Shown piece after piece: positions 25,741-35,142 of a stretch of 64,000 bases of DNA. This DNA is from Flaviflexus massiliensis. Lineage in GTDB: Bacteria; Actinomycetota; Actinomycetes; Actinomycetales; Actinomycetaceae. The position numbers were made by a program, and so were the translations under genes. The notes under the pieces are model-generated. The model made no database searches and had not been told where the DNA came from. It saw nothing but the letters and a program-made list of their open reading frames with translations. The stretch is from positions 1,322,768 to 1,386,767 of the forward strand of contig NZ_LN831058.1 of the NCBI RefSeq assembly GCF_001375495.1, given 5' to 3'. Positions within the stretch are counted from its first letter, which is position 1, and each line of letters starts with the position of its first letter.

Positions 25741-27923
25741 GAGACATACTTCGGCTCATGCAGCGCGATCTCCATCGTGCTACCAGTAGCGTTCTGGCAT
25801 CGATCGTCATTTTCGGGCTCATTGTCATCCCTGCTCTATTTACGTGGTTCAATGTGATTGCGAGCTGGGATCCTTTCTCGAACACCAAGAACCTAAAAGT
25901 TGCCGTTGCGAGCTCCGATGCTGGTTATGAGAGCGATCTCATACCCGTTCGTATTAATGTTGGCGACCAGGCTCTGTCTGCTCTTCGCGCCAATGATGAT
26001 TTTGACTGGGTCATTACATCAGAAGAGGAAGCGATAGATGGAACTGAATCGGGCGAGTATTATGCTGCTATCGTTCTTCCTGAGTCCTTCAGTGCCGATA
26101 TGGTGACCTTCTTTGCGGAGGGCCACGAGAGCGATCCGATTGCTTACTACACAAACGAAAAGAAGAACGCCCTTGCGCCTACTCTCACCGAGCAAGGTGC
26201 GGAAGGTGTGTCAGCTCGCATAACGGAGGTATTCACCGAGACGCTCAGCAATCTTGCCCTCGGATTGATCTCATCCATGTCAGATTTCCTTACTGACGAC
26301 GAGACGCGTGTAACTCTCGCAAAGCTTGAACTGAGAGTTAGCAAGATTGGAAGCGATCTACGCGGCGCCGCGCAAACCGCAGAGGCCTTTGGTTCCGTCA
26401 TTGAAAGCAGTATGACTGTAGTTCGCAGTGCCAATGACCTTGTCAGTGGATCCAGCATGGCCATAGAGGGTGTGTCTACTGCTGTTTCGAATGGGTCCGC
26501 TGCGATCGAAAGTCTCCGCTCGAACGTGCAGACAGCAACCCAAGGGCTCGCGAATGCACTCGCGTCTACATCGGATGCCTACGACGATGTGAGCGCGAGC
26601 GTTGATAATTTATTTGCCGAGCTCGATTCTGGCAGCACCTCACAGGCCGACGTCATCGACACGCTTGCCCAGGAAGTCCAACTACAGATCGACAGCTACA
26701 CTCGCGCGCGCGACACGCTCCGGGACGAAATCGCCCCAATGTTGCCAGAGTCAGCGCTTGATGGAATTAACTCCGTCATCCTCAAGGTCGAGACAGCAAT
26801 ATCCCGTCAGCAGGATGTCTATGACAGGCTCGTCTCCGCTGCACAGGCTGTTAGAGACAACAACAGCGAAGCTCAAGCCTCCCGTCAGGAGGTTCAGGAG
26901 ACAATTGCGCAGGCGAAGCAGGCAATCGACGATGCGGAGAATGCCTACATTTCCAATCTCAAGCCACAGCTCGACGAGCTGTCGTCAACGCTCGACAAAA
27001 TCAAGGTAGATATTGAAGCCATTGGCACTGACCTAGCCTCAGCATCTTCAAACCTGTCGGCACAGTCCGGTTCGGTGCTGGCATCGCTGTTAAGCGCTTT
27101 TCAAGCCACGGGAGAAATCTCCGATTCGCTCAAAGAAACGGCAGACAAGTTCGACGAGCTTGCGGCATCGCTTGCACGCGCAGCTGACACCGGGGAGCTC
27201 GACGAGGTCACCGCGATCATCGGAACGGATCCGAGTGTCCTCGCAAGATCTCTGGCGCAGCCTGTTGGGATAGAGCGGATCGCGGTATTCCCAGTTGCTA
27301 GCTTCGGTGCGGGAATGGCTCCGCTGTACATGGTCCTCGCTCTGTGGGTGGGAGCGCTACTTATGACTGTTGCTATCAGAGTTGATGTCAAAGCGGACGT
27401 TCTACCTGGCAGGCCTAACCTCACACCAGCACAGCAGTATTTAGGCAGATATGGAATATTTGCCCTGGTAGGTCTTGCACAGGCTAGCCTCGTCACTACT
27501 GGCTTGGTTCTCTTCGTTCAGATCGAGGCACGTCACCCTCTTTTGTTGATACTGACGGGGTGGATCATTTCCATTGTTTTCACGCTCTTGATCTATACAG
27601 CAGTCGCCGCATTCGGCAATGCCGGTAAGGCTCTGGCTGTTCTCCTGCTCGTCGTCCAAATCTCTGGCTCCGGCGGGGCCTATCCACTCGCGGTTCTCCC
27701 GCAATGGTTCCGGCAGATCAGCCCCTTCCTTCCTGCAACGCATGCGATCGATGCTGTACGTTCAGCGATCGCAGGCGTCTACGGCGGTGACCTCTGGGCC
27801 TCCCTTGGACTGCTTTGTCTGTTCGCGTTCCCGGCTCTTCTCATAGGACTTGTGCTAAGACGCCCGCTCATTCAGTTCAATCGCGGCCTGACCGAGGCTT
27901 TGGAGTCCACGAAGCTCATGTAG
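25737..27923 (+). CDS. YhgE/Pip family membrane protein, second tandem paralogue
   Basis: A 728-residue paralogue of the preceding protein. TM1 lies at about 20-40 (IFGLIVIPALFTWFNVIASW), followed by WDPFSNTKNLKVAV. A helical extracytoplasmic region spans about 150-490, and the C-terminal helices start near 520 with VVQISGSGGAYPLAVLP and FLPATHAIDAVRS. It ends in ALESTKLM, a normal family terminus, and lacks the acidic tail of its partner. The start ATG overlaps the previous stop (ATGA), so the two are made together and may form a heteromeric complex. The function is unknown; envelope export or phage-receptor-like roles are known for the family. Confidence 0.9.
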   Translation: MRDILRLMQRDLHRATSSVLASIVIFGLIVIPALFTWFNVIASWDPFSNTKNLKVAVASSDAGYESDLIPVRINVGDQALSALRANDDFDWVITSEEEAIDGTESGEYYAAIVLPESFSADMVTFFAEGHESDPIAYYTNEKKNALAPTLTEQGAEGVSARITEVFTETLSNLALGLISSMSDFLTDDETRVTLAKLELRVSKIGSDLRGAAQTAEAFGSVIESSMTVVRSANDLVSGSSMAIEGVSTAVSNGSAAIESLRSNVQTATQGLANALASTSDAYDDVSASVDNLFAELDSGSTSQADVIDTLAQEVQLQIDSYTRARDTLRDEIAPMLPESALDGINSVILKVETAISRQQDVYDRLVSAAQAVRDNNSEAQASRQEVQETIAQAKQAIDDAENAYISNLKPQLDELSSTLDKIKVDIEAIGTDLASASSNLSAQSGSVLASLLSAFQATGEISDSLKETADKFDELAASLARAADTGELDEVTAIIGTDPSVLARSLAQPVGIERIAVFPVASFGAGMAPLYMVLALWVGALLMTVAIRVDVKADVLPGRPNLTPAQQYLGRYGIFALVGLAQASLVTTGLVLFVQIEARHPLLLILTGWIISIVFTLLIYTAVAAFGNAGKALAVLLLVVQISGSGGAYPLAVLPQWFRQISPFLPATHAIDAVRSAIAGVYGGDLWASLGLLCLFAFPALLIGLVLRRPLIQFNRGLTEALESTKLM

Positions 27924-28478
27924 CTGGGAGAAGGTCTCCGGAGGAAAAAGCGCGCGAACTGTTCAAGAAGTTCAGCCGCAAGCTGGGCGAGCGTGCTATG
28001 CATACAGTCACGACCTACAGTGAAAGGTGGTTAAGAATAGAATCGTTTTAGACGGTGGCACAGTAACGCCTCCTCGGTGCGGAGAGTAAGTGACGGTACA
28101 ACCTTTTGATCATGGGCGCACGCCGTTAGTGCCACAACACGCCGCGAGAAGAGCTGCCCGCGGTACGTAGGCTGGTCTCGACGTGCCAGCCGACCGCCAA
28201 GGATGAAACAGTCTTTTTGTTTTCGAACTCAATCGTCCTACGTTAATGATTGTTGTTCTTGTCAAGCGTGACGTTTATTTTGGAATCGAGCGCATAGGGC
28301 AGGGTACCTACTTCGAGTTGACCTCCGGATTCTTTCGAGTCAGTACGGGTTATTGTGCGTTCGCAGATAAGCAACGTACGTTGCTCCATAGCGTAGCTGT
28401 CCGTTGGGGCCAACGCGGCTTGATGCGTGAGGCACTGCTCCGGTAGTGGTTGGGGCGAGTGCCGAGTAGACTGAGACT
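27924..28478. other. Non-coding region upstream of rnpB
   Basis: About 550 bases lie between the second YhgE gene and the RNase P RNA. No gene is convincing; the short open frames lack ribosome sites. A T-rich stretch at 28211-28221 (TCTTTTTGTTT) may end the YhgE transcript, but no clear stem precedes it. The rnpB promoter must lie here, but I could not pick a good -35/-10 pair. Confidence 0.4.
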
Positions 28479-28824
28479 GGACAAGCTGGCTAGGCGGCCG
28501 CGGCACATTGTGTCGAGGAACGTCCGGGCTCCACAGAGAACGGTGGTGGGTAACACCCACCCGGGGTGACCCGCGGGCTAGTGCAACAGAAAGTAAACCG
28601 CCGCAAGGTAAGGGTGAAAGGGTGAGGTAAGAGCTCACCGCGGACTGGGTGACCAGGACGGCACGGTAAACCCCACCGGGAGCAAGACCAGGCAGTCGGC
28701 TTAATGCTTCTCGTACACGGGCTACGGCTCGGGCCGACGGGTGGGTTGCTAGAGGCACGTGGCAACACGTGTCCCAGATGGATGGTCGCCCTAGACAAAA
28801 CCCGGCGTATCGGCCAGCTTGTCC
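28479..28824 (+). ncRNA. rnpB: RNase P RNA, bacterial type A
   Basis: The 5' helix GGACAAGCTGGC at 28479-28490 is the exact complement of GCCAGCTTGTCC at 28813-28824, giving the closing P1 stem. Inside lie the conserved core elements: GAGGAACGTCCGGGCTC (28513 region), ACAGAAAGTAAACCGCC, AAGGGTGAAAGGGTGAGGTA and AGAGCTCACC. Near the 3' end is ACAAAACCCGGCGTATCGG. Length of about 346 bases is normal for actinobacterial type A RNA. It is the catalytic RNA that matures tRNA 5' ends. A T-rich stretch (CTTTTCTATTTCTC) follows P1 and could act with it as terminator. Confidence 0.95.
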
Positions 28825-28949
28825 CCACTTTTCTATTTCTCAATGTTCAGCGGAGCATTCGCCTAGAACTAACGGGATGATGAGCACAATCCCAACAGTT
28901 GGCATTCACAGGACGCACGGGATATTGCGCCTGGCGGTAAGCTGAATCC

Positions 28950-29738
28950 ATGCGCATTCACGATGTCATGACCGCCATTGAAAAACTTTGCCCGCCAGTT
29001 CTGGCCGAGGATTGGGATGCTGTGGGACTTGTTGCCGGGCATCCCGATTGGCGGGCACAGCGCGTGCTCCTAGCTGTCGACCCGTGCCGCGCAACAGTTC
29101 AAGAAGCCATCGAAGGCGAATACGATCTGCTACTGACCCACCACCCACTCTACTTAAGGGGTACCACCACGGTTGCTGCGAGCACCACCAAGGGAGAGTG
29201 GGTGACGGACCTGATCCGCGCAGGTGTCTCGCTTTACACAGCCCACACGAACGCAGACTCGTGGGGAACAGCTCAGGCCATGGCTGACCTTGTGGGAATG
29301 AAGGATGCCAGACCACTTGTTCCTTCCGGCACTGATGTGAGCCTTGGGTTAGGAAGGATCGGTTCGATCGAGCCGACGACACTGGGTGAACTAGCGGACC
29401 TCGTGGCAGACAAGCTACCGAGAACTCCCGCCGGCATTCTCGTCGGTGGTGACGAAAACAAGATTGTCCGTACCGTAGCGGTGAGCCCGGGGTCGGGAGA
29501 TTCCTTCCTCGGTCTCGTGACCGAGCAGGGTGCCGACGTCTACATCACGGCCGATCTGCGCCATCACCCCGCCAGCGACCACCTGTGGGGCGGGGGACCG
29601 GCACTCATTTGTCCCACTCACTTCGCGAGCGAATGGCCGCTGTTGCCCAAGCTCGCACAAGAACTTGGGCAGGCACTGCCGGACATCAAGTTTGATGTGT
29701 CAACGATTGTGACCGACCCGTGGGGGAGTCGCAGGTAG
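28950..29738 (+). CDS. Nif3-like dinuclear metal centre protein (YqfO family)
   Basis: A 262-residue protein. It starts MRIHDVMTAIEKLCPPVLAEDWD and has LLLTHHPLYLRG (about 60-71), then LYTAHTNADSW (about 93-103), and near the C-terminus CPTHFASEWPLLP. These supply the His/Asp/Glu ligands of the two-metal centre seen in Nif3 hexamers. The biochemical role is debated; GTP cyclohydrolase-like and metal-chaperone roles have been suggested. In many actinobacteria the zinc-ribbon coiled-coil gene follows directly; here it does not. It ends at a 16-bp hairpin shared with ppgK. Confidence 0.92.
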   Translation: MRIHDVMTAIEKLCPPVLAEDWDAVGLVAGHPDWRAQRVLLAVDPCRATVQEAIEGEYDLLLTHHPLYLRGTTTVAASTTKGEWVTDLIRAGVSLYTAHTNADSWGTAQAMADLVGMKDARPLVPSGTDVSLGLGRIGSIEPTTLGELADLVADKLPRTPAGILVGGDENKIVRTVAVSPGSGDSFLGLVTEQGADVYITADLRHHPASDHLWGGGPALICPTHFASEWPLLPKLAQELGQALPDIKFDVSTIVTDPWGSRR

Positions 29739-29769
29739 CAGGCACCGATACTAAACCTTTCGCGGAGGC

Positions 29770-29807
29770 GCCGTGTGGTCGGCACTGTGATGTGCCGACC
29801 ACACGGC
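29770..29807. terminator. Bidirectional terminator between Nif3 and ppgK
   Basis: GCCGTGTGGTCGGCAC at 29770-29785 pairs perfectly with 29792-29807 around a 6-base loop. It lies in the 76-base gap between two convergent stop codons. Confidence 0.85.
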
Positions 29808-29814
29808 TACGTGC

Positions 29815-30567
29815 CTAATTGCTGTCTTTAGCTGCGAGTGCGGCCGCGCCGATGATGCCGGCAGAGTTTCGGAGCTGGGCAGGGATGAGTGGTGCGTTGG
29901 TGGTGATGAGGGGGAGGAACTTGTCCGCCTGCTTGGAGATCCCGCCACCCACGATGATGAGATCGGGATTCAGGAGCTTCTCGTACTCGGCGTAGACCAC
30001 CTGGAGGCGGCCCGCCCACTTCTCCCAGGTCAGTTCCTTGCGTTCCTTGACGGCTGCTGATGCCCAGGGCTCAGCTTCCTTACCGCCGGGAAGAACGAGA
30101 TGGCCCAGTTCGGTATTGGGAACGAGCTGGTGGTTGATGATGAGGGCGGAACCAATACCGGTCCCAAGGGTTGTGACAAGGACGGTGCCGGACTGTCCCT
30201 TGGCTGCACCGTACTCGACCTCGCCATAGCCAGCAGCATCAGCATCGTTCACAACCGAAACGGCTGTACCAAGAACATCGCTGAAGAGGTCATTGACGTT
30301 GGTGCCGGCCCACGAGTTGTGAAGGTTCGCCATCCACGACGCGACACCGTGAACAATCGGTGCCGGGACGGTGATCCCAATCGGAGTGCCCTTGGGCAGG
30401 GAGAAATGCTGAGCAATCTGCCCAACAACCTCCGCTACGTTCTTCGGAGTGGACTTCTCAGGAGTGGGGATGCGGTAGCGTTCACCAACGAACTCGCCGG
30501 TTGTCAGATCAACCGGGGCGCCCTTGATGCCCGAGCCGCCAATGTCGATTCCCAGGGCATCGATCAT
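29815..30567 (-). CDS. ppgK: Polyphosphate glucokinase
   Basis: A ROK-fold sugar kinase of 250 residues that phosphorylates glucose with polyphosphate (or ATP). Phosphate-binding motif 1 is [16 protein letters not shown] at about 4-19. [10 protein letters not shown] (about 120) holds the catalytic Asp region, [12 protein letters not shown] (about 145) is phosphate motif 2, and [12 protein letters not shown] (about 210) is the adenosine-type motif. Length and sequence match the actinobacterial PpgK group. The ATG overlaps the map stop by 4 bases, so the two genes are coupled. Confidence 0.93.
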   Translation of the reverse strand: MIDALGIDIGGSGIKGAPVDLTTGEFVGERYRIPTPEKSTPKNVAEVVGQIAQHFSLPKGTPIGITVPAPIVHGVASWMANLHNSWAGTNVNDLFSDVLGTAVSVVNDADAAGYGEVEYGAAKGQSGTVLVTTLGTGIGSALIINHQLVPNTELGHLVLPGGKEAEPWASAAVKERKELTWEKWAGRLQVVYAEYEKLLNPDLIIVGGGISKQADKFLPLITTNAPLIPAQLRNSAGIIGAAALAAKDSN

Positions 30568-31436
30568 GGGAGGGTCAGCACCTCCGCGCCATCTTCGGTC
30601 ACGACAAGGGTGTGCTCGTACTGGGCTGTGCGGCCACGGTCCTTCGTCAGGACCGTCCACCCATCATCCCACTGGTCCCATGCAATGTTTCCAAGGGTCA
30701 GCATGGGTTCGATGGTGAATACCATGCCGGGCACCATGATGGTGTCGTATCTGGGTGCCGTGTCGTAGTGGGGGACGATGAGGCCCGAGTGGAAGGCTTC
30801 GCCCACACCGTGGCCCGTGAAGTCCTCAACAACCCCGTAGTTGAAGCGCTTGGCGTAGGCCTCAATGACGCGGCCGATGACGTTGATGGCGCGGCCGGGC
30901 TTCACTGCCTTGATGCCCCTCTCCATCGCCACCTTCGTGCGCTCCATGAGCAACTGGGATTCTTCATCGATCTCACCGACGGCAAAGGTCGCGTTGGTAT
31001 CGCCATGGACGCCTTCCCGGAAGGCAGTGATGTCAATGTTGACGATGTCGCCCTCGTTGAGAACCGTGGAATCGGGAATGCCGTGGCAGATCACTTCATT
31101 GATCGAGGTGCATAGGGACTTGGGGAAACCCATGTAGTCTAGGCTCGACGGATAGGCTTTGTTGTCGATGAGGAACTCGTGACCGATCCGGTCCAGTTCG
31201 TCCGTGGTGATCCCGGGACGCACGGCCTGACCAACAAGCTCGAGCGCCTGAGCGGCCAACTTCGACGTGCGCCGGATCCGTTCGATGGTCTCAACATCCT
31301 TCACATCGGAAGCTGTCACAACTTCCGGACCATCATGGAACAGATACTCTGGACGTTCGATCGACGAGGGAACCTGTCGCTTCGGGGACAGAGTTCCGGG
31401 AACAAGGGTGCCAAGAGGTGCGCGCTGTGCAAGCAT
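30564..31436 (-). CDS. map: Type I methionine aminopeptidase
   Basis: A 290-residue cytoplasmic metalloprotease that removes the initiator Met from nascent proteins. Metal-binding residues can be placed in [20 protein letters not shown] (two Asp), [11 protein letters not shown] (His), FTIEPML (Glu) and the C-terminal YEHTLVV (Glu). An N-terminal extension of about 40 residues with [17 protein letters not shown] is typical of actinobacterial type Ic enzymes that bind the ribosome through a PxxPxP-like segment. ATG 31436 is chosen because that extension begins there. Confidence 0.95.
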   Translation of the reverse strand: MLAQRAPLGTLVPGTLSPKRQVPSSIERPEYLFHDGPEVVTASDVKDVETIERIRRTSKLAAQALELVGQAVRPGITTDELDRIGHEFLIDNKAYPSSLDYMGFPKSLCTSINEVICHGIPDSTVLNEGDIVNIDITAFREGVHGDTNATFAVGEIDEESQLLMERTKVAMERGIKAVKPGRAINVIGRVIEAYAKRFNYGVVEDFTGHGVGEAFHSGLIVPHYDTAPRYDTIMVPGMVFTIEPMLTLGNIAWDQWDDGWTVLTKDRGRTAQYEHTLVVTEDGAEVLTLP

Positions 31437-31467
31437 AGAACCAAGCTTAGCGCCGAGGAGGCCCACA

Positions 31468-31689
31468 ATGGCGAATCCACTCAACCGTGAGTACTGGTAC
31501 AACACGAAAACAGGGCAGGTCGAGATCGGGCGACAGTCCGGATGGACGGACCTCATGGGTCCCTATGCCACGGAAGAAGAGGCCCGCAATGCTCTCGCTT
31601 CAGCAAAGGCACGCAACGAACGCTTTGACGAGGAAGAAAAGGCCTGGGAAGACGAATGGGATAACGAAGACGAAGACCAAGAGTTATGA
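31468..31689 (+). CDS. Small SPOR-like conserved protein
   Basis: A 73-residue protein starting [19 protein letters not shown] behind GAGGAGG. The body, with [20 protein letters not shown], resembles short actinobacterial proteins annotated as SPOR-domain containing. The tail is an acidic run ([17 protein letters not shown]). It starts 31 bases from the divergent map gene. Function is unknown; the family resemblance is from memory of the pattern and only moderately certain. Confidence 0.75.
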   Translation: MANPLNREYWYNTKTGQVEIGRQSGWTDLMGPYATEEEARNALASAKARNERFDEEEKAWEDEWDNEDEDQEL

Positions 31690-31893
31690 ACCTGGGGCAC
31701 CGGCTACCGGGCCGACACCGACCATGTGCTCGTAGTTCACCGCGTCAGAACCCACCGGAAGACCGTGGACCGAAATAAGTGTGAAGCATCCCGTTCAGGC
31801 AATCCCACTGTGTACTCCATCGCAGCAAGCTTCGGATTTGCCACGGCAACCCAAGAATTCGGCTGACGTGGACCTGCTACTTCGTCCCCGGTG

Positions 31894-32982
31894 TTACGGG
31901 ATCCGGAGAACCGCTACCGGATCCTTCATTGCCACCCAGATCGCGGAAGGAACCGTTGCGGCAATGCCTGCCAGCGATACGAGAATCGGCACCGCAATAA
32001 TCAAACCTACGTGAGCCGTTACACCAGCAAGGAACCCAATGAGGGTGACGGCAAGCGCGGTCCCCAGGCTTGCTCCGGCGATGACTGGGATGGCATTCTC
32101 ACCCAGGGCGAGAGCGATGATCGCGGAACGGGTCGCTCCAAGTGCCCTACGCCTACCGTAGTTGCGGCGCCGCCCCAGTGAGGCAATGGCTGAGGTGAGG
32201 CCGATGAGGATTGTCCCGCTGAGAAGGATCCCTGCCGAGAGCTGCCGGGAGAATGAGCCAAGTTCACCCGAGATGGTTTGAGTGACGAGAACGAGTTCGT
32301 CGGATGTGTCGATCGTGACGTGATTGGCTTGCTCGGGTGTGGACAGGGCGAGAATCTGGGAGGTCAGCAGGCTGACTGACTCAATATCTATTGCAGCAAT
32401 GTAAATCTGGTAAGCATCGGGAGGATCGGTACCTGTGGGACCGAGGAGAACAAGGCGTTCCAGGTCCTTCAGTGAGCCGGTTGCGCTGTAGGAGCCAACA
32501 ATTGCGTACTGGCTTTCGGCTTCCAAGGTGCCCGCCGGAAGAACATAGCTTAGGGAGTTCATAGTCGGGTTCGAGAGCAATGCTTCACCCGGCCCCGGAT
32601 ATCGTCCCTGAATGATCTCGACCTCCGGTGGTAATGGGGTGAGGAGCGGGCGAGCAAGGCTACGGCTACTGGGGACTGCAGGATTGCCCACATCGGTCAC
32701 CGGGCCGAGGGCAATGAGCCAGTCAACCGTGTTGAGAGAGTTGAGAATTGCAACGGTGTCGGCGGAATAGCCGGGTGCTTGAGCTTGAATATTGACGGCG
32801 ATGAGCCGAGGGGCTGTGGACTCAATGCTCGCCATCACCTCACGTTCGGTCATTGCCGCGCGGCCAGCGCTCGCAAGGACCGCGGCGGACATGATGGCGG
32901 CAACGAGAGCTACGAGGGCCGCAGTCACCGTGTGGGCTCGTACCGACTGAAGGACTTCCCGCAGCCCCCGCCTCCACTCCAC
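31894..32982 (-). CDS. FtsX-like ABC transporter permease
   Basis: A 362-residue MacB/LolC-like permease. TM1 lies at about 18-40 (AALVALVAAIMSAAVLASAG). An extracytoplasmic domain spans about 45-235, then three helices come at about 240-355, with RRRNYGRRRALGATRSAI in the cytoplasmic loop. That loop is the FtsX-family coupling helix contacting the ATPase. It is the last gene of the adaptor-ATPase-permease unit; the GTG start shares one base with the ATPase stop. Such tripartite systems usually expel peptides or lipoprotein-like substrates, or transmit mechanical signals, rather than import. Confidence 0.9.
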   Translation of the reverse strand: MEWRRGLREVLQSVRAHTVTAALVALVAAIMSAAVLASAGRAAMTEREVMASIESTAPRLIAVNIQAQAPGYSADTVAILNSLNTVDWLIALGPVTDVGNPAVPSSRSLARPLLTPLPPEVEIIQGRYPGPGEALLSNPTMNSLSYVLPAGTLEAESQYAIVGSYSATGSLKDLERLVLLGPTGTDPPDAYQIYIAAIDIESVSLLTSQILALSTPEQANHVTIDTSDELVLVTQTISGELGSFSRQLSAGILLSGTILIGLTSAIASLGRRRNYGRRRALGATRSAIIALALGENAIPVIAGASLGTALAVTLIGFLAGVTAHVGLIIAVPILVSLAGIAATVPSAIWVAMKDPVAVLRIP

Positions 32983-33629
32983 TACCCGATCCTACCGTTC
33001 TCAACGATGAGCTGATGCTGATATTTCGATGCTCTGATCCTGTCATGAGTGGCAACAATAACTGTTGCTCCCTTAGTAGCAGCCTCTTCCAGTGCGTCCC
33101 ATACGATATCGGCAGTGTCGCTGTCGAGGTTCCCGGTCGGTTCATCTGCCAGGACGAGGGAAGGGCTATTGATGAGTGCCCGGCAGAGAGCGACCCGCTG
33201 GGCTTGACCGCCGGAGATTTCGCCCGGTTTACGTAGTGGATCAACCTGGACACCGAACTTCTCCAGCAGATCGTGTGCGCGTTCGATGGGTGGTGGGCCG
33301 GGACGAAAGAGGGATCCCTCGAGAACGTTGTCAATTATCGACCGCGACTGGTCGAGGACGGCGTCCTGGAAGACAAAACCGATCCGTTCGGCACGCCACT
33401 GCGCGCGGCGAAAGTCAGGCCACCGTGACACGACATCCCCACTATCGAGCACTCTGCCCCCGGTGGGGGAGAGCATGAGGGCTAGGAGATAGAGAAGGGT
33501 TGACTTTCCGGAGCCGGACACACCGGTCAGCACCGTGACTGTACCGGGATGGAAGTCGTGACTCTCATTTCGGATAATCCACGACTGCTCATCGTGATAC
33601 CGAAACGACAGATCGTTGAGAGAGATCAT
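32982..33629 (-). CDS. ABC transporter ATP-binding protein, LolD/MacB type
   Basis: A 215-residue ATPase. Walker A is GVSGSGKST (about 36-44), the Q-loop is IGFVFQDAVL, the signature is ISGGQAQRVALCRAL, Walker B is SLVLADEPTG, and the H-loop is IVATHDR. The size and ADEPTGNLDS block are typical of the FtsE/LolD/MacB branch that works with FtsX-like permeases. The ATG overlaps the adaptor stop by 4 bases, and it shares one base with the downstream permease start, so the three proteins are made in fixed ratio. Confidence 0.95.
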   Translation of the reverse strand: MISLNDLSFRYHDEQSWIIRNESHDFHPGTVTVLTGVSGSGKSTLLYLLALMLSPTGGRVLDSGDVVSRWPDFRRAQWRAERIGFVFQDAVLDQSRSIIDNVLEGSLFRPGPPPIERAHDLLEKFGVQVDPLRKPGEISGGQAQRVALCRALINSPSLVLADEPTGNLDSDTADIVWDALEEAATKGATVIVATHDRIRASKYQHQLIVENGRIG

Positions 33630-34651
33630 GATGATCCAAAGAGGAAGATTTCAGTACCCGGATCCAGGTCAACAATGGCCTGACCGCCGTGGGATAACGT
33701 CACCTCGACGACGACTTCGCTACCATCGGTCCGCTCCACAATGGCACTGCCGTCCGGCTGGGCGCGCAATGCTGAGATCGGAACGAGAGTGCCCGTGGTT
33801 TCTGGAACGAGGTCAACAACCACTCGAACCGGAACATTATCCCCGCGGGGAACCAGATCCGGGCAGGTATCAATACACGCTGATTTTCCATCATCGAGCA
33901 CAACCTCCAGTGTTCTGCCATCCAGCGAGTCATCAACGCTAAGAATTCCGGGAAACTCCTCACCGCCAATCTCAATCCGAGCAGTCATTCCACCGGCTGG
34001 GGCCTCACGATCCGATGGATCGGTGGGAACTGAGATTCGAGGAGTCGATGTGTAGGTGGTGACGACAGGCTGGCCGGGAGCAACCGTTGCTCCCAGGACC
34101 ACCCCATCGGCCAGCTCAGCTCTGGTTGGGAGAGCCGGTAGAACAAGGATGTGGCTGCGACTCACAACCCCGGTGGGCTCCCAGCCCACCTCCTCCTGCC
34201 ATTCGATTACTCGAGTCCTTGTACCAGCATCGAATTCACCGGTTTCCTCCACGCCAAGGAAAGCTTGAATCTGTGCGACATCGGGCCCCGTCATGCCCTC
34301 CTCCAGGTCGCGAAAGGCAGGAATGGCTCCTTCAATGGCAACCGTGGGAACAAGGTTGACCGAAAAGACGACAGTACCGGCCTGGATCTCATCTTCGAGA
34401 TTGATTTCGGTCAGCGTGCCCTGTGCACCCGACACTCCTGGAGTGCTTGTCTCCCACGTGGCCGATCCCGAAAGGCCAACACTGCGAGACAGCGTTCCCT
34501 CGCGAACAAGGTACGTTTCCCTTTCAGGGGCCGTCTGTTCTACCTGGGGTGGGGATATTGCCCGAACTGAAACCCAGGTGAGGGCAATGGCAATAAGAAC
34601 AACAAGGAGCCACGCGATATGGACATGTCGCCGTTGAGTCTTCCGTGCCAC
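33626..34651 (-). CDS. MacA-like periplasmic adaptor with peptidoglycan-binding domain
   Basis: A 341-residue membrane-anchored adaptor with one N-terminal helix at about 10-30. A split biotinyl/lipoyl-like hairpin follows, interrupted by a PG_binding_1 type domain (about 115-160: EGMTGPDVAQIQAFLGV, then TRTRVIEWQEEVG). Beta-barrel domains come after and it ends with a membrane-proximal strand. The pair CIDTC sits near residue 262. In Gram-positives such adaptors connect MacB-like exporters to the cell wall. The GTG start at 34651 follows GGAGA. It is the first gene of the coupled exporter unit. Confidence 0.88.
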   Translation of the reverse strand: MARKTQRRHVHIAWLLVVLIAIALTWVSVRAISPPQVEQTAPERETYLVREGTLSRSVGLSGSATWETSTPGVSGAQGTLTEINLEDEIQAGTVVFSVNLVPTVAIEGAIPAFRDLEEGMTGPDVAQIQAFLGVEETGEFDAGTRTRVIEWQEEVGWEPTGVVSRSHILVLPALPTRAELADGVVLGATVAPGQPVVTTYTSTPRISVPTDPSDREAPAGGMTARIEIGGEEFPGILSVDDSLDGRTLEVVLDDGKSACIDTCPDLVPRGDNVPVRVVVDLVPETTGTLVPISALRAQPDGSAIVERTDGSEVVVEVTLSHGGQAIVDLDPGTEIFLFGSS

Positions 34652-34664
34652 TGCCTATGTCTCC

Positions 34665-35039
34665 TTATCCGAATGACTGGCAATCTGGGGTGGCGTACCG
34701 ATAGCCGTGAGAAGTCATCTCCCAGGGCCCTCCGCCCCAGATGGTTTCTTTATTAAAGGCAGACTTCGCGTGGGAATAATTAACTTGAAAGCTGTTGTAG
34801 TTCTGAAACTGTTGTCGAAACTCTCCACCAGGAGCGATATGTGTAACAAAACCATATGCCTCGGTTGTTAGATTGCCAACTTCCGTAACATTCATGGGGA
34901 AAGTACATGAATGAGATCCGCTTAAGTTGTTTGTCCCCCATTGATCTGGGGATTCCGAATTAATTCAAGCTGATGCACTTACGGTCGGTGCTGCAACTAA
35001 GAGCGTGGCGCAGAGTAGAACTTGATGTAGTCGCTTCAT
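34665..35039 (-). pseudogene. Small secreted protein, lactococcin 972-like candidate, with TGA directly after the signal peptide
   Basis: From ATG 35039 the frame encodes a classical signal peptide (MKRLHQVLLCATLLVAAPTV plus SASA) and then TGA at 34965-34967, exactly at the expected signal-peptidase site. The same frame continues for 99 codons with no further stop to TAA at 34665-34667. That mature part contains YGFVTHIAPGGEFRQQF, NYSHAKSAFN and GGGPWEMTSHGY and has two Cys. Its size, export signal, aromatic/His-rich body and position just upstream of a MacAB-type exporter recall lactococcin 972-type bacteriocins; that link is an inference. It is either inactivated, read through, or a sequencing error. 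Confidence 0.65.
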
Positions 35040-35142
35040 GACATATTCTTGCTTCCTCAAGCTTACTTTTTAGTTTTATTAAAACCTTTTGAATGATCGT
35101 CATTAATAATGCGTAATTCTCGGCCCTACCTCTCTATTGTCT

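Noticed and set aside
27939-28051. Peptide-like frame after the second YhgE gene (SPEEKARELFKKFSRKLGE)
   Set aside because: No start codon of its own, and the YhgE protein already ends with a normal C-terminus; a frameshifted extension is possible but unsupported.
28243-28758. 171-codon leftward open frame
   Set aside because: Lies across the conserved core of RNase P RNA.
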